Below are positions 1-5,596 of a stretch of DNA of 5,596 nt, piece after piece. Made by a program: the position numbers and the translations under genes. The notes beneath the pieces were generated by a model. That model saw only the letters and a list, made by a program, of their open reading frames with translations, did no database searches and was not told the DNA's origin. The stretch comes from Bacteroides sp. (GTDB taxonomy: Bacteria; Bacteroidota; Bacteroidia; Bacteroidales; Bacteroidaceae): the NCBI GenBank assembly GCA_019414725.1, contig DXLM01000111.1, positions 1 to 5,596 of the forward strand. Reading direction: 5' to 3'. How positions within the stretch are numbered: position 1 is the first letter of the stretch; each line of letters opens with the position of its first letter.

Positions 1-52
1 TCGCGACCCTAACCTTGGCAAGGTTATGCTCTACCAACTGAGCTATTTCCGC
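1..52 (-). tRNA. tRNA-Gly (anticodon GCC), 3' part cut off by window edge
   Basis: Read on the minus strand, the segment begins with acceptor strand GCGGAAA, then TA, a D arm with stem GCTC/GAGC and loop AGTTGGTA, and an anticodon arm with stem TAACC/GGTTA around loop TTGCCAA. The anticodon GCC lies at 17-19 and decodes GGC/GGT glycine codons. The variable region and the first bases of the T arm follow before the sequence runs out, so the T loop, the 3' acceptor strand and any encoded CCA lie outside the window. All visible stems pair perfectly, which argues for a functional tRNA. Further tRNAs could follow downstream to the left but cannot be seen. Confidence 0.95.
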
Positions 53-65
53 ATTCTGTAATTAG

Positions 66-87
66 CGCAAGCGATTTTTCGATTGCG
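66..87 (-). other. Hairpin in the 5' leader of the tRNA-Gly precursor
   Basis: Arms 66-73 (CGCAAGCG on the plus strand) and 80-87 (CGATTGCG) form an 8-bp stem with one mismatch and a six-base loop (74-79). The hairpin sits at the predicted 5' end of the precursor and is followed by 13 unpaired AT-rich bases (53-65) before the mature tRNA. There is no T-run after it on the minus strand, so it does not look like a terminator. It may stabilise the leader or be a processing feature; that role is inference only. Confidence 0.45.
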
Positions 88-91
88 AGTG

Positions 92-122
92 CAAAGGTAA
101 TGCTTTTTCCGAAACTACCAAA
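92..122 (-). promoter_or_regulatory. Bacteroidetes-type promoter for tRNA-Gly
   Basis: On the minus strand a TTTG box (119-122) is followed after exactly 19 bp by TACCTTTG (92-99). This fits the Bacteroides primary-sigma consensus of TTTG at -33 and TAnnTTTG at -7 with a 19-21 bp spacer. The expected transcription start is around 85-88, giving a 5' leader of about 33-36 nt that RNase P would remove. The match, spacing and position are seen directly. The start site is inferred. Confidence 0.8.
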
Positions 123-362
123 ACATTATAATACTTTTTTCATCAAAAGCTATTATATTGTCTTTTTCAACCCCATTTTGAAGCAATTACACAAGCTCCT
201 TTTCCTCCAAAAACAAGATTCAGGGAAAGTAGAAAAAAACTTCAGCATATTTAAGGAAAAACATCTCGATATTTTTTTATTTTTTGTACAAAAGCCGCCA
301 ACCTTTGTACGATTTTTTTTGAAAGATAACGACAGCTATCTAAACCGTCAGGCATCTTCAAT
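123..362. other. AT-rich intergenic spacer without a convincing gene
   Basis: This stretch between the nspC terminator and the tRNA promoter is dominated by A and T runs. A plus-strand open frame covers most of it (100-408), but it starts inside the tRNA promoter, has low-complexity Lys/Phe/Leu-rich composition, and runs through the terminator of the gene opposite, so I do not call it. The only distinct structure is a 12-bp palindrome at 282-293 with a partial copy 21 bp further on. No RNA gene was recognised. Confidence 0.6.
282..310. repeat. 12-bp palindrome plus half-copy at 21-bp spacing
   Basis: TTTTGTACAAAA (282-293) is a perfect 12-bp palindrome. The word TTTGTAC recurs at 304-310, starting 21 bp after the same word in the palindrome (283), which is about two helical turns. 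Such an arrangement can be a binding site for a dimeric regulator. The surrounding DNA is very AT-rich, however, and no neighbouring start depends on it, so chance is a real alternative. Confidence 0.3.
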
Positions 363-402
363 AAAAAACGTCCGCACAAGCCTGCTCGAAGGTGTACGGA
401 CG
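363..402 (-). terminator. Intrinsic terminator downstream of nspC
   Basis: On the minus strand, CGTCCG (402-397) pairs with CGGACG (374-369). The stem is extended by CAC/GTG (394-392 with 377-375) past a two-base bulge, and is followed directly by six T residues (368-363). It begins about 30 bp after the nspC stop codon. A GC-rich stem plus T-run on the coding strand is the classic rho-independent form, and it would separate the helicase-decarboxylase transcript from the tRNA gene. Confidence 0.85.
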
Positions 403-432
403 CTATGACTTACAGTCAGAAGTAACTTATAA

Positions 433-1596
433 TCAACACATTCTATCGCGATAATCTTCATAACGGAAGGTTTTATACACCTCCAGTTCTCCATCAGTGT
501 GGAGCAAAGCAACAGAAGGATGATGAATTCCATTAAACATGTTTGTCTTCACCATCGTATAATGAATCATATCTTCGAATATGATGCGTTCGCCTATCTG
601 CAATTCATGATCGAACTTCCAACTGCCCATATAGTCACCACTCAAGCAGCTGTTTCCGCCCAAACGATAAACATGGTCCTCACGAGCAGCAGTCTTCACA
701 GCATCAGGCGGAAGGGTTTCGGCATTGCGCACCTTAGGCTGATAAGGCATTTCCAGACAGTCGGGCATGTGGCAGGTAAAGCTCACATCAAGAATAGCTG
801 TACGTATACCTCTGCTCTCTACCACATCGACAACCGATGCTACCAGCGGTCCGGTCTGCCAGGTAAAAGCTGATCCCGGCTCCAGAATAATCTGAAGATT
901 CGGATAGCGTTCACGCAAACCTTTCAACAGTCCGATAAGGTGTTCCACATCGTAGTCTTTACGTGTCATCAGGTGTCCCCCACCCAAATTCAGCCATTTC
1001 AATTGAGGGAACCAGCGAGAGAACTTTTCTTCAATGTGTTTCAATGTACGTTCCAGCTCATACGAACTCGACTCACAATGACAATGACAATGAAAGCCTT
1101 CAATTCCTTCGGGCAAACGGTCGGGAAGCAAATCGGCAGTCACACCGAAACGGGTTCCGGGAGCACAAGGATTATAAAGTTCTACTTCCACTTCCGAGTA
1201 CTCTGGATTCACACGAATACCACAAGATACATGTTCCGGATAAGCCTTTGCCTGCGGATAAAAACGCTCGAACTGCGACAGCGAATTGAACGTAATATGA
1301 CTGCTATACTTCAGAAAAGCAGGAAAATTGGCCTCTGTATAAGCAGGAGAATACGTATGAGCCTTGCTGCCAAACTCTTCGAAAGCCAGTCTGGCTTCGT
1401 ATTCAGAACTTGCTGTTGTGTAATGAATATATTCACGGAATATCGGAAACGATTTCCACATGGCAAAAGCCTTGAAAGCAAGAATAATTTCCACACCGGC
1501 ACGTTCTGCCACACTTTTTATCAGACTCAGGTTCTTTCTGAGCAAATCTTCTTCCATAACATAACAGGGAGAAGGAACTTTTGTTACATCCAACAT
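433..1596 (-). CDS. nspC: Carboxynorspermidine/carboxyspermidine decarboxylase (fold-type III PLP enzyme)
   Basis: This 387-residue protein has the length and motif order of the NspC (CANSDC/CASDC) family of PLP-dependent alanine-racemase-fold decarboxylases. It would decarboxylate carboxyspermidine to spermidine, or carboxynorspermidine to norspermidine, in the cytoplasm. In Bacteroides the established route is the spermidine one. Visible motifs are the Schiff-base lysine K42 in ILAFKAFAMW, the pocket segment GFHCHCHCE (167-175), the glycine-rich phosphate-binding LNLGGGH (203-209), EPGSAF (239-244, Glu expected near the PLP ring nitrogen), CHMPDC (275-280) and GGNSCLSGD (313-321, with the Cys and Asp typical of the partner subunit in this fold). 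The ATG at 1596 gives the usual N-terminus, VPSPCYVMEEDLL, close behind it. The gene starts 14 bp after the helicase stop, has no promoter of its own in that gap, and is followed by a terminator, so it is probably the last gene of a two-gene operon. The partner carboxyspermidine dehydrogenase is not in the window. The exact substrate is inferred from lineage. Confidence 0.93.
   Translation of the reverse strand: MLDVTKVPSPCYVMEEDLLRKNLSLIKSVAERAGVEIILAFKAFAMWKSFPIFREYIHYTTASSEYEARLAFEEFGSKAHTYSPAYTEANFPAFLKYSSHITFNSLSQFERFYPQAKAYPEHVSCGIRVNPEYSEVEVELYNPCAPGTRFGVTADLLPDRLPEGIEGFHCHCHCESSSYELERTLKHIEEKFSRWFPQLKWLNLGGGHLMTRKDYDVEHLIGLLKGLRERYPNLQIILEPGSAFTWQTGPLVASVVDVVESRGIRTAILDVSFTCHMPDCLEMPYQPKVRNAETLPPDAVKTAAREDHVYRLGGNSCLSGDYMGSWKFDHELQIGERIIFEDMIHYTMVKTNMFNGIHHPSVALLHTDGELEVYKTFRYEDYRDRMC
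1075..1092. repeat. Three perfect tandem copies of a hexanucleotide inside nspC
   Basis: The plus strand carries ACAATG three times without interruption. In the nspC frame this is CAT-TGT repeated three times, encoding His-Cys-His-Cys-His-Cys at residues 169-174 in the predicted PLP pocket. Copy-number change would add or remove two residues without shifting the frame. Confidence 0.9.
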
Positions 1597-1610
1597 ATAT
1601 TTATCAATCT

Positions 1611-3965
1611 TTATTCTATTATTTTAAACCGTGCAAACTTCAGCAGCAACTGCTTTTCTCCCGCATTACGGAAGCGTACCGTTGCCTTACAGTTATCTCC
1701 ACTTCCTTCAACTTTAATAATCTCGCCTATACCGAAACGTTCGTGTTCTATCTGCTTTCCGGCACAAACTCCATTTACAGCAGGAGAAGAAGCAGAAGTT
1801 CCGACAGAAGTTTCCGCCGCAGGGATTCTACGCAGTACACGTGGAGCAGCCGGCTTGACGAAGCGACGAGGTTCTTCGGGGATTTCACCTCCATCAAACA
1901 TCGACGGCGAATTGCCAGATACATACCGCGGAGTATCCGAATCCATCTCACGGCGAAAACGCTTCGCCCCCTCTTCTACCTTTCGGGAAACGATACCCTC
2001 CTGAGGCAGGTTCAAATATCTGGCATCTATATCTTTTAAGAAACGGCTAGGATTACTGAATTCCACCTTACCGTATTTAAAGCGAGTCTTGGCAAACGAC
2101 AGAAAACAGTGTTCTTCCGCACGGGTAATAGCTACATAAAACAACCGGCGTTCTTCCTCAAGCTGCTTGTATGAATCGCCAGCCATCGGACTAGGAAACA
2201 AATTTTCCTCCAAGCCTACAACAAAAACATTCTTAAACTCCAGTCCCTTTGCCGAATGAATGGTCATCAATGTCACCTTGGGTGCATCATCAGCCCCTTC
2301 ACTGTCCTGATCAGTAAGCAACGACACTTCCGACAAATAATCAGTAAGCAGGATATGCGTATTGCCTTCTTCTTCCCGATCGGCACAGAAATCGTGCATA
2401 CCGTTTATCAATTCTTCAATGTTTTCCTGCCGGCTCAAATTCTCAGGCGAACGGTCCTGATAAATATCATTGATGATACCCGACTGACGGACAATGTCTT
2501 TTCCCAACTCGTAGGCTCCGGTATGCGAAACCGCTTCTACAAATCCGGCAATCAAATCACGGAATGCCTGCAATTTGGTGTGAGTGCCTTTCGTCAAAGA
2601 TACTCCATAAGTCAGCGGTTCGTTCAACACCTTCCACAAACTTACTCTATGTACATTGGCTGCATCAATAATCTTATTTAATGTAGTATTGCCTATCCCC
2701 CTTGCCGGATAATTGATAACACGCTTAAAAGCCTCCTCATCATTCGGATTGACAGCCAAGCGGAAATAAGCTATCACATCTTTTATTTCCTTACGCTGAT
2801 AGAAAGACAAACCTCCGTAAATACGGTAAGGAACTCCCCTCTTGCGTAATGCCTCTTCGAAGATACGGCTTTGGGCATTCGTACGATACAATACAGCAAA
2901 TTCATCGTATGAATATCCTTTTTTGGTCCGGAGCTGGGCAATCTTGTTTGCAACAATCTCCCCTTCTTCCACATCGCTGTAAGCATTGAATACCGTAATA
3001 GGTTCTCCCTTATCGTTTTCAGAGAAAACTTCCTTACGTATCTGCTCCCTGTTTTTCTCTATAAGACTGTTTGCCGCCTTGACAATGGTCTGCGTAGAAC
3101 GATAATTCTGTTCCAGCTTAAACAAGCGGGCATCCTTATATAAACTTGTAAACTTCAGAATATTGTCGATGTTCGCTCCGCGGAAAGAGTAAATACTCTG
3201 CGCATCATCACCTACAACACAGACATGGCGATATTTTTCTGTAAGTTGCAGTACAATGCAATGTTGTGCATAGTTAGTATCCTGATACTCATCCACCAAA
3301 ACATAGCGGAAGCGAGAAGCATACTTGTCACACAGTTCCGGATGTGTCTGAAACAATATATAGGTGTAAACCAGCAAGTCGTCAAAATCCATGGCATCAC
3401 TCTGCCGGCAACGCTCCCAATATCTCCGGTAAATATCGCGCACAGCCGGTATTTTAGCAGCCTGATCATTTTCATAAAGTTCACGACTGGCAGCATAGGC
3501 ATCGGGAAGCATCAGATGATTTTTGGCATTACTGATACGCGACTGTACCACTCCCGGCTTATACACTTTATCGTCCAGCTGCATTTCTTTGATAATGGCC
3601 TTGATCAGACTTTTCGAATCGGCGGCATCATAAATAGTAAAATTTGCAGAAAAACCAATGGCAGCCGCTTCCGTACGCAAAATACGTGAAAAGATAGAAT
3701 GGAAAGTCCCCATCCATAAGTATCGCGCACGTTCCGCTCCTACCCGACGCGCAATACGTTCCTTCATCTCACGTGCAGCCTTATTGGTAAAAGTCAGAGC
3801 AAGAATAGACCACGGCTCATAACCGTTATCCAGCAGATAAGCTATCTTATAAGTCAGCACACGGGTTTTTCCCGATCCGGCTCCTGCAATAACAAGAGAA
3901 GGACCATCATTGTATAACACCGCAGCACGCTGACTTTCATTCAGTTCATTCAAGTAATCTGTCAT
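1611..3965 (-). CDS. pcrA: UvrD/PcrA-type superfamily 1A ATP-dependent DNA helicase
   Basis: This 784-residue protein would be a 3'-5' ATP-driven DNA helicase/translocase acting in nucleotide excision repair, replication-fork clearance and removal of recombinase filaments. All SF1A motifs are present in order: Q motif LNESQRAAV (8-16), Walker A AGAGSGKT (27-34), Ia LTFTNKAA (57-64), Walker B/II DEYQDTN (225-231), III GDDAQSIYSFRGA (252-264), IV EQNYRST (285-291), V TIHSAKGLEF (568-577) and VI RRLFYVAITRAEE (606-618). Domains 1B and 2B occupy roughly 90-220 and 380-550. A charged, proline-rich linker (about 650-737) leads to a Tudor-like end (about 738-784, HERFGIGEIIKVEG), which in PcrA/UvrD contacts RNA polymerase. 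The full length and the tail favour PcrA/UvrD over Rep. The ATG at 3965 puts the Q motif at the usual distance from the start. There is no Shine-Dalgarno sequence, as is normal in Bacteroidetes. The gene has its own promoter and is followed 14 bp later by nspC. The family is certain; the choice of the name pcrA over uvrD is convention. Confidence 0.96.
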   Translation of the reverse strand: MTDYLNELNESQRAAVLYNDGPSLVIAGAGSGKTRVLTYKIAYLLDNGYEPWSILALTFTNKAAREMKERIARRVGAERARYLWMGTFHSIFSRILRTEAAAIGFSANFTIYDAADSKSLIKAIIKEMQLDDKVYKPGVVQSRISNAKNHLMLPDAYAASRELYENDQAAKIPAVRDIYRRYWERCRQSDAMDFDDLLVYTYILFQTHPELCDKYASRFRYVLVDEYQDTNYAQHCIVLQLTEKYRHVCVVGDDAQSIYSFRGANIDNILKFTSLYKDARLFKLEQNYRSTQTIVKAANSLIEKNREQIRKEVFSENDKGEPITVFNAYSDVEEGEIVANKIAQLRTKKGYSYDEFAVLYRTNAQSRIFEEALRKRGVPYRIYGGLSFYQRKEIKDVIAYFRLAVNPNDEEAFKRVINYPARGIGNTTLNKIIDAANVHRVSLWKVLNEPLTYGVSLTKGTHTKLQAFRDLIAGFVEAVSHTGAYELGKDIVRQSGIINDIYQDRSPENLSRQENIEELINGMHDFCADREEEGNTHILLTDYLSEVSLLTDQDSEGADDAPKVTLMTIHSAKGLEFKNVFVVGLEENLFPSPMAGDSYKQLEEERRLFYVAITRAEEHCFLSFAKTRFKYGKVEFSNPSRFLKDIDARYLNLPQEGIVSRKVEEGAKRFRREMDSDTPRYVSGNSPSMFDGGEIPEEPRRFVKPAAPRVLRRIPAAETSVGTSASSPAVNGVCAGKQIEHERFGIGEIIKVEGSGDNCKATVRFRNAGEKQLLLKFARFKIIE

Positions 3966-3987
3966 ACAGGTTAAAATATTTCAGGCA

Positions 3988-4018
3988 CAAAGATAGCACA
4001 AATCCAGCAGTGTTCTAA
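3988..4018 (-). promoter_or_regulatory. Bacteroidetes-type promoter for the pcrA-nspC operon
   Basis: On the minus strand TATCTTTG (3988-3995) is a full match to the TAnnTTTG -7 box. Nineteen bases upstream lies TTAG (4015-4018), a three-of-four match to TTTG. The box ends 22 bp before the pcrA ATG at 3965, so the 5' untranslated leader would be only about 15-20 nt, AT-rich and without a Shine-Dalgarno sequence. The -7 box is clear; the -33 box is weaker. Confidence 0.7.
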
Positions 4019-4084
4019 TACATTTCCAAGCTACGCCTAAACAATTTTTCCAAACTCGAATATTTATTATAAAATCCCCAAAGC

Positions 4085-4099
4085 TTACTGCTACAGTAA
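4085..4099. repeat. Small perfect inverted repeat just beyond the terminator
   Basis: TTACTG (4085-4090) and CAGTAA (4094-4099) are perfect inverted repeats around a three-base loop, starting inside the second T-run of the terminator. In RNA this would be a compact hairpin, perhaps a weak second stop or a 3'-end structure. It could also be chance. Confidence 0.35.
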
Positions 4100-4148
4100 A
4101 AACACGAAAAGAGGAAGTTCCCCGGCATTTTATCCGGTAGAACCTCCT
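4098..4148 (-). terminator. Intrinsic terminator downstream of the susD-like gene
   Basis: On the minus strand the arm AGGAGGTTC (4148-4140) pairs with GAACTTCCT (4120-4112), including one G-U pair. Above a small internal loop, two CCGG segments (4137-4134 with 4125-4122) close an eight-base AT-rich loop. Two T-runs follow, at 4110-4107 and 4102-4098. The structure starts about 60 bp after the susD-like stop and would end that transcript before the pcrA promoter. The split T-tract makes it less textbook than the nspC terminator. Confidence 0.75.
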
Positions 4149-4210
4149 TCTCTCTCTACAGTCTCGATTATATAATATACCTTACTGAAAACCGAAAACC
4201 ATCTTCTAAA

Positions 4211-5596
4211 TTAAAGGTTTGGATTTTTAGCCGAATCAGTATCTGGATAAGGCATATATACCATCTTATCATTCCATGAGCCGCTTACTTCTACACCTTC
4301 TTTCACCTTTACTCCCGGCACTATTTCAATTTCAGGATTGCCCTGACGTTCTTCAAACGTTTTCTGTAGAAGTTTCATACGGAACTGGTCTGCCCGGCGA
4401 GTTACCATAGCAACCCAATAACCAGCAACTTCCCATCCATGTTCCTCTAAAGCAGCCTCAGCAAGCTGTGAAGCATTCATTGCATCAATATTTACTCCAT
4501 TTACAACTTGCCATTTTCCATCGTCTTCATACGTTTTTTTCTTTGTTCCGTAGGTATCACCTACCATTCCACGCTTACGCACGTCTTTCAGACATTGTTT
4601 CGCCAATGACAAATCGCTTTCTCCCGCACGGGCAGCAGCTTCTGCGTACCACAGTTTCACTTCTGCATAGCGTATCAGACGATGACGATGCCCATTACAC
4701 ATATTCTGACTTGCAGGCAACGTATAATCATACGGAGCATCAATATTAGTCTTTGTCGACGGTTCCCAGTTTACAGAAAAGACGCTGAACATCGGATGAC
4801 ATTCCGGAATCACCCAACCGTCTTCTGATTTGTCATACCAGTTATGCAGTTCATACCCGTTTCCATCTTTATTGGGTTTCAGAATCTGTGGGTCATAAGT
4901 GGCATCCTTGCGAGGACCTTCCGGAAATTTCTGCCAGAAACGGATTTCTCCCCATGCATCTCCCCATCCACCAAGTGATTCAAACTGATCACATGAAGTA
5001 AGTTGGGAATCTTGCACCCAGTCTACATTTGGAGAATAATTAATTCCAAGAATGGTTTCCTTATTATAGTTATTACTCATGGCATATACATCGTAAAAAT
5101 TCTCATCCATACGAATATCATATGTTCCATTACGTTCACCTTCTATCACCTTCCTGGCTTCATCGGCTGCTTTTTTATAATAAGCAGTTCCTTTCTCTAA
5201 AGGCCATCCGGCCATAGCCATATACACAGCAGCACGCGTAGCCTCTACTGCTTGTTTGGTTACATATACATTTACACCATTCAAAAAAGCCGGTGCATTC
5301 TTATAACTTGCGGGTAGTCCCTCACATTCATCCGAAGTAAGGTCGGCTACAATTTGCTCGTATACCTGTTCTACACTGCTAGGTTTCATAGTGAAATCAT
5401 CGTTTTCATTGGTCAGTGTCAATGGAATATCTCCGAAAAGGCGTACCAACGTAAAATAAGCATAAGCACGCCAGAACTTAGCCTGACCTATAGCCTGATT
5501 CAACGATGCAGCATCAGTAGGAGTTTTCGAAGCGTTCTGTATAACCTTAATTCCGCAACATAATTGATAATTATTTTTATAAGTTCCTGAGCAACA
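4211..5596 (-). CDS. SusD/RagB-family outer-membrane nutrient-binding lipoprotein, N-terminus outside window
   Basis: The frame is open from the right edge to a TAA at 4211-4213, giving 461 visible residues. No true start is visible: the TTG at 5503 lies inside the conserved helical region, and 31 further codons continue upstream without a stop. SusD-like proteins are surface lipoproteins that cap a TonB-dependent SusC transporter and bind its glycan or other ligand. Counting from the edge, recognisable segments are the helix AKFWRAYAYFTLVRLFGDIP (39-58), a TPR-type helix pair (about 119-153), ETILGINY (180-187), GPRKDATYDP (226-235), the RYAEVKLWYAEAAARAG helix (309-325) with LKDVRKRG (336-343), and the C-terminal MPYPDTDSAKNPNL (448-461), which matches the family's PIP...NPNL ending. 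The signal peptide, lipobox and first helices must lie to the right, probably preceded by a susC-like gene. The usual C-terminal GHRWFDLRR-like segment is replaced by AGYWVAMVTRRADQF (391-405). The ligand cannot be inferred. No enzyme gene follows; the transcript seems to end just downstream. Confidence 0.93.
   Translation of the reverse strand, partial: CCSGTYKNNYQLCCGIKVIQNASKTPTDAASLNQAIGQAKFWRAYAYFTLVRLFGDIPLTLTNENDDFTMKPSSVEQVYEQIVADLTSDECEGLPASYKNAPAFLNGVNVYVTKQAVEATRAAVYMAMAGWPLEKGTAYYKKAADEARKVIEGERNGTYDIRMDENFYDVYAMSNNYNKETILGINYSPNVDWVQDSQLTSCDQFESLGGWGDAWGEIRFWQKFPEGPRKDATYDPQILKPNKDGNGYELHNWYDKSEDGWVIPECHPMFSVFSVNWEPSTKTNIDAPYDYTLPASQNMCNGHRHRLIRYAEVKLWYAEAAARAGESDLSLAKQCLKDVRKRGMVGDTYGTKKKTYEDDGKWQVVNGVNIDAMNASQLAEAALEEHGWEVAGYWVAMVTRRADQFRMKLLQKTFEERQGNPEIEIVPGVKVKEGVEVSGSWNDKMVYMPYPDTDSAKNPNL

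Noticed and set aside
1..52. tRNA-Gly as an integration (att) site for a mobile element
   Set aside because: The 3' end, where integrases usually act, is outside the window, and there is no integrase, repeated tRNA fragment or mobile gene in view.
300..307. AACCTTTG as a plus-strand -7 promoter box
   Set aside because: The first base of the TAnnTTTG consensus is wrong, the nearest TTTG upstream is only 13 bp away, and no plus-strand gene follows.
100..408. Plus-strand 102-codon open frame in the AT-rich spacer
   Set aside because: It starts in the tRNA promoter, has no ribosome-binding signal or recognisable domain, has low-complexity composition and reads through the nspC terminator hairpin in antisense.
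940..2004. Long plus-strand open frame (354 codons) antisense to nspC and pcrA
   Set aside because: It spans the junction of two certain genes on the other strand, shows no domain, and its length is explained by the codon usage of the sense genes. The same applies to the plus-strand frame at 1581-2039.
3225..3689. Plus-strand open frame antisense to pcrA
   Set aside because: It lies opposite conserved helicase motifs and has no domain or initiation signal; it is a shadow frame. The plus-strand frames at 499-873, 963-1289, 2256-2681, 4468-4749, 5003-5200 and 5354-5563 are shadows in the same way.
5501..5503. TTG as the start codon of the susD-like gene
   Set aside because: The same frame stays open for 31 more codons to the window edge, and the TTG falls just before a conserved internal helix, so the true start lies outside the window.
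5591..5596. Cys-Cys at the right edge as a lipoprotein lipobox
   Set aside because: No hydrophobic signal segment can be seen, and the next conserved SusD helix follows too closely. In the family the lipid-bearing Cys should be many tens of residues further upstream.

Overview
The window looks like a chromosomal segment from a gut-type Bacteroidales genome, most likely Bacteroides or a close relative. Three things point there: a SusD/RagB-family outer-membrane nutrient-binding protein, promoters that fit the Bacteroidetes TTTG / TAnnTTTG consensus in front of the tRNA and helicase genes, and starts without a clear Shine-Dalgarno sequence. The species cannot be fixed from the sequence alone. 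Every recognisable gene lies on the minus strand, so transcription runs right to left.

Layout from right (upstream) to left (downstream). (1) 4211-5596 is the 3' part of a SusD/RagB-family gene, open to the right edge. It ends in a hairpin plus T-tract terminator at about 4098-4148. (2) 3966-4097 is an intergenic stretch holding a Bacteroides-type promoter just upstream of the next gene. (3) 1611-3965 is a complete UvrD/PcrA-type superfamily 1A DNA helicase with all canonical motifs and a C-terminal Tudor-like tail. (4) Only 14 bp further on, 433-1596 is a complete carboxynorspermidine/carboxyspermidine decarboxylase (nspC family), followed by a strong intrinsic terminator at 363-402. Helicase and decarboxylase therefore probably form a two-gene operon. 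(5) 123-362 is an AT-rich spacer with no convincing gene. (6) 92-122 is a well-matched promoter for tRNA-Gly(GCC), whose first 52 nt occupy 1-52 before the window ends.

Functionally the window joins three unrelated jobs: glycan or nutrient capture at the outer membrane (SusD-like, whose SusC partner is presumably just upstream, outside the window), DNA repair and replication support (PcrA), and the last step of spermidine-type polyamine synthesis (NspC), beside a glycine tRNA. I see no mobile element, CRISPR array, integrase, toxin-antitoxin or phage-defence system, and nothing that amounts to a new biological system. The points worth a second look are a perfect hexanucleotide triplication encoding His-Cys-His-Cys-His-Cys in the decarboxylase active site, the helicase-polyamine gene pairing, a hairpin at the predicted 5' end of the pre-tRNA, and a 12-bp palindrome with a spaced half-copy in the AT-rich spacer.
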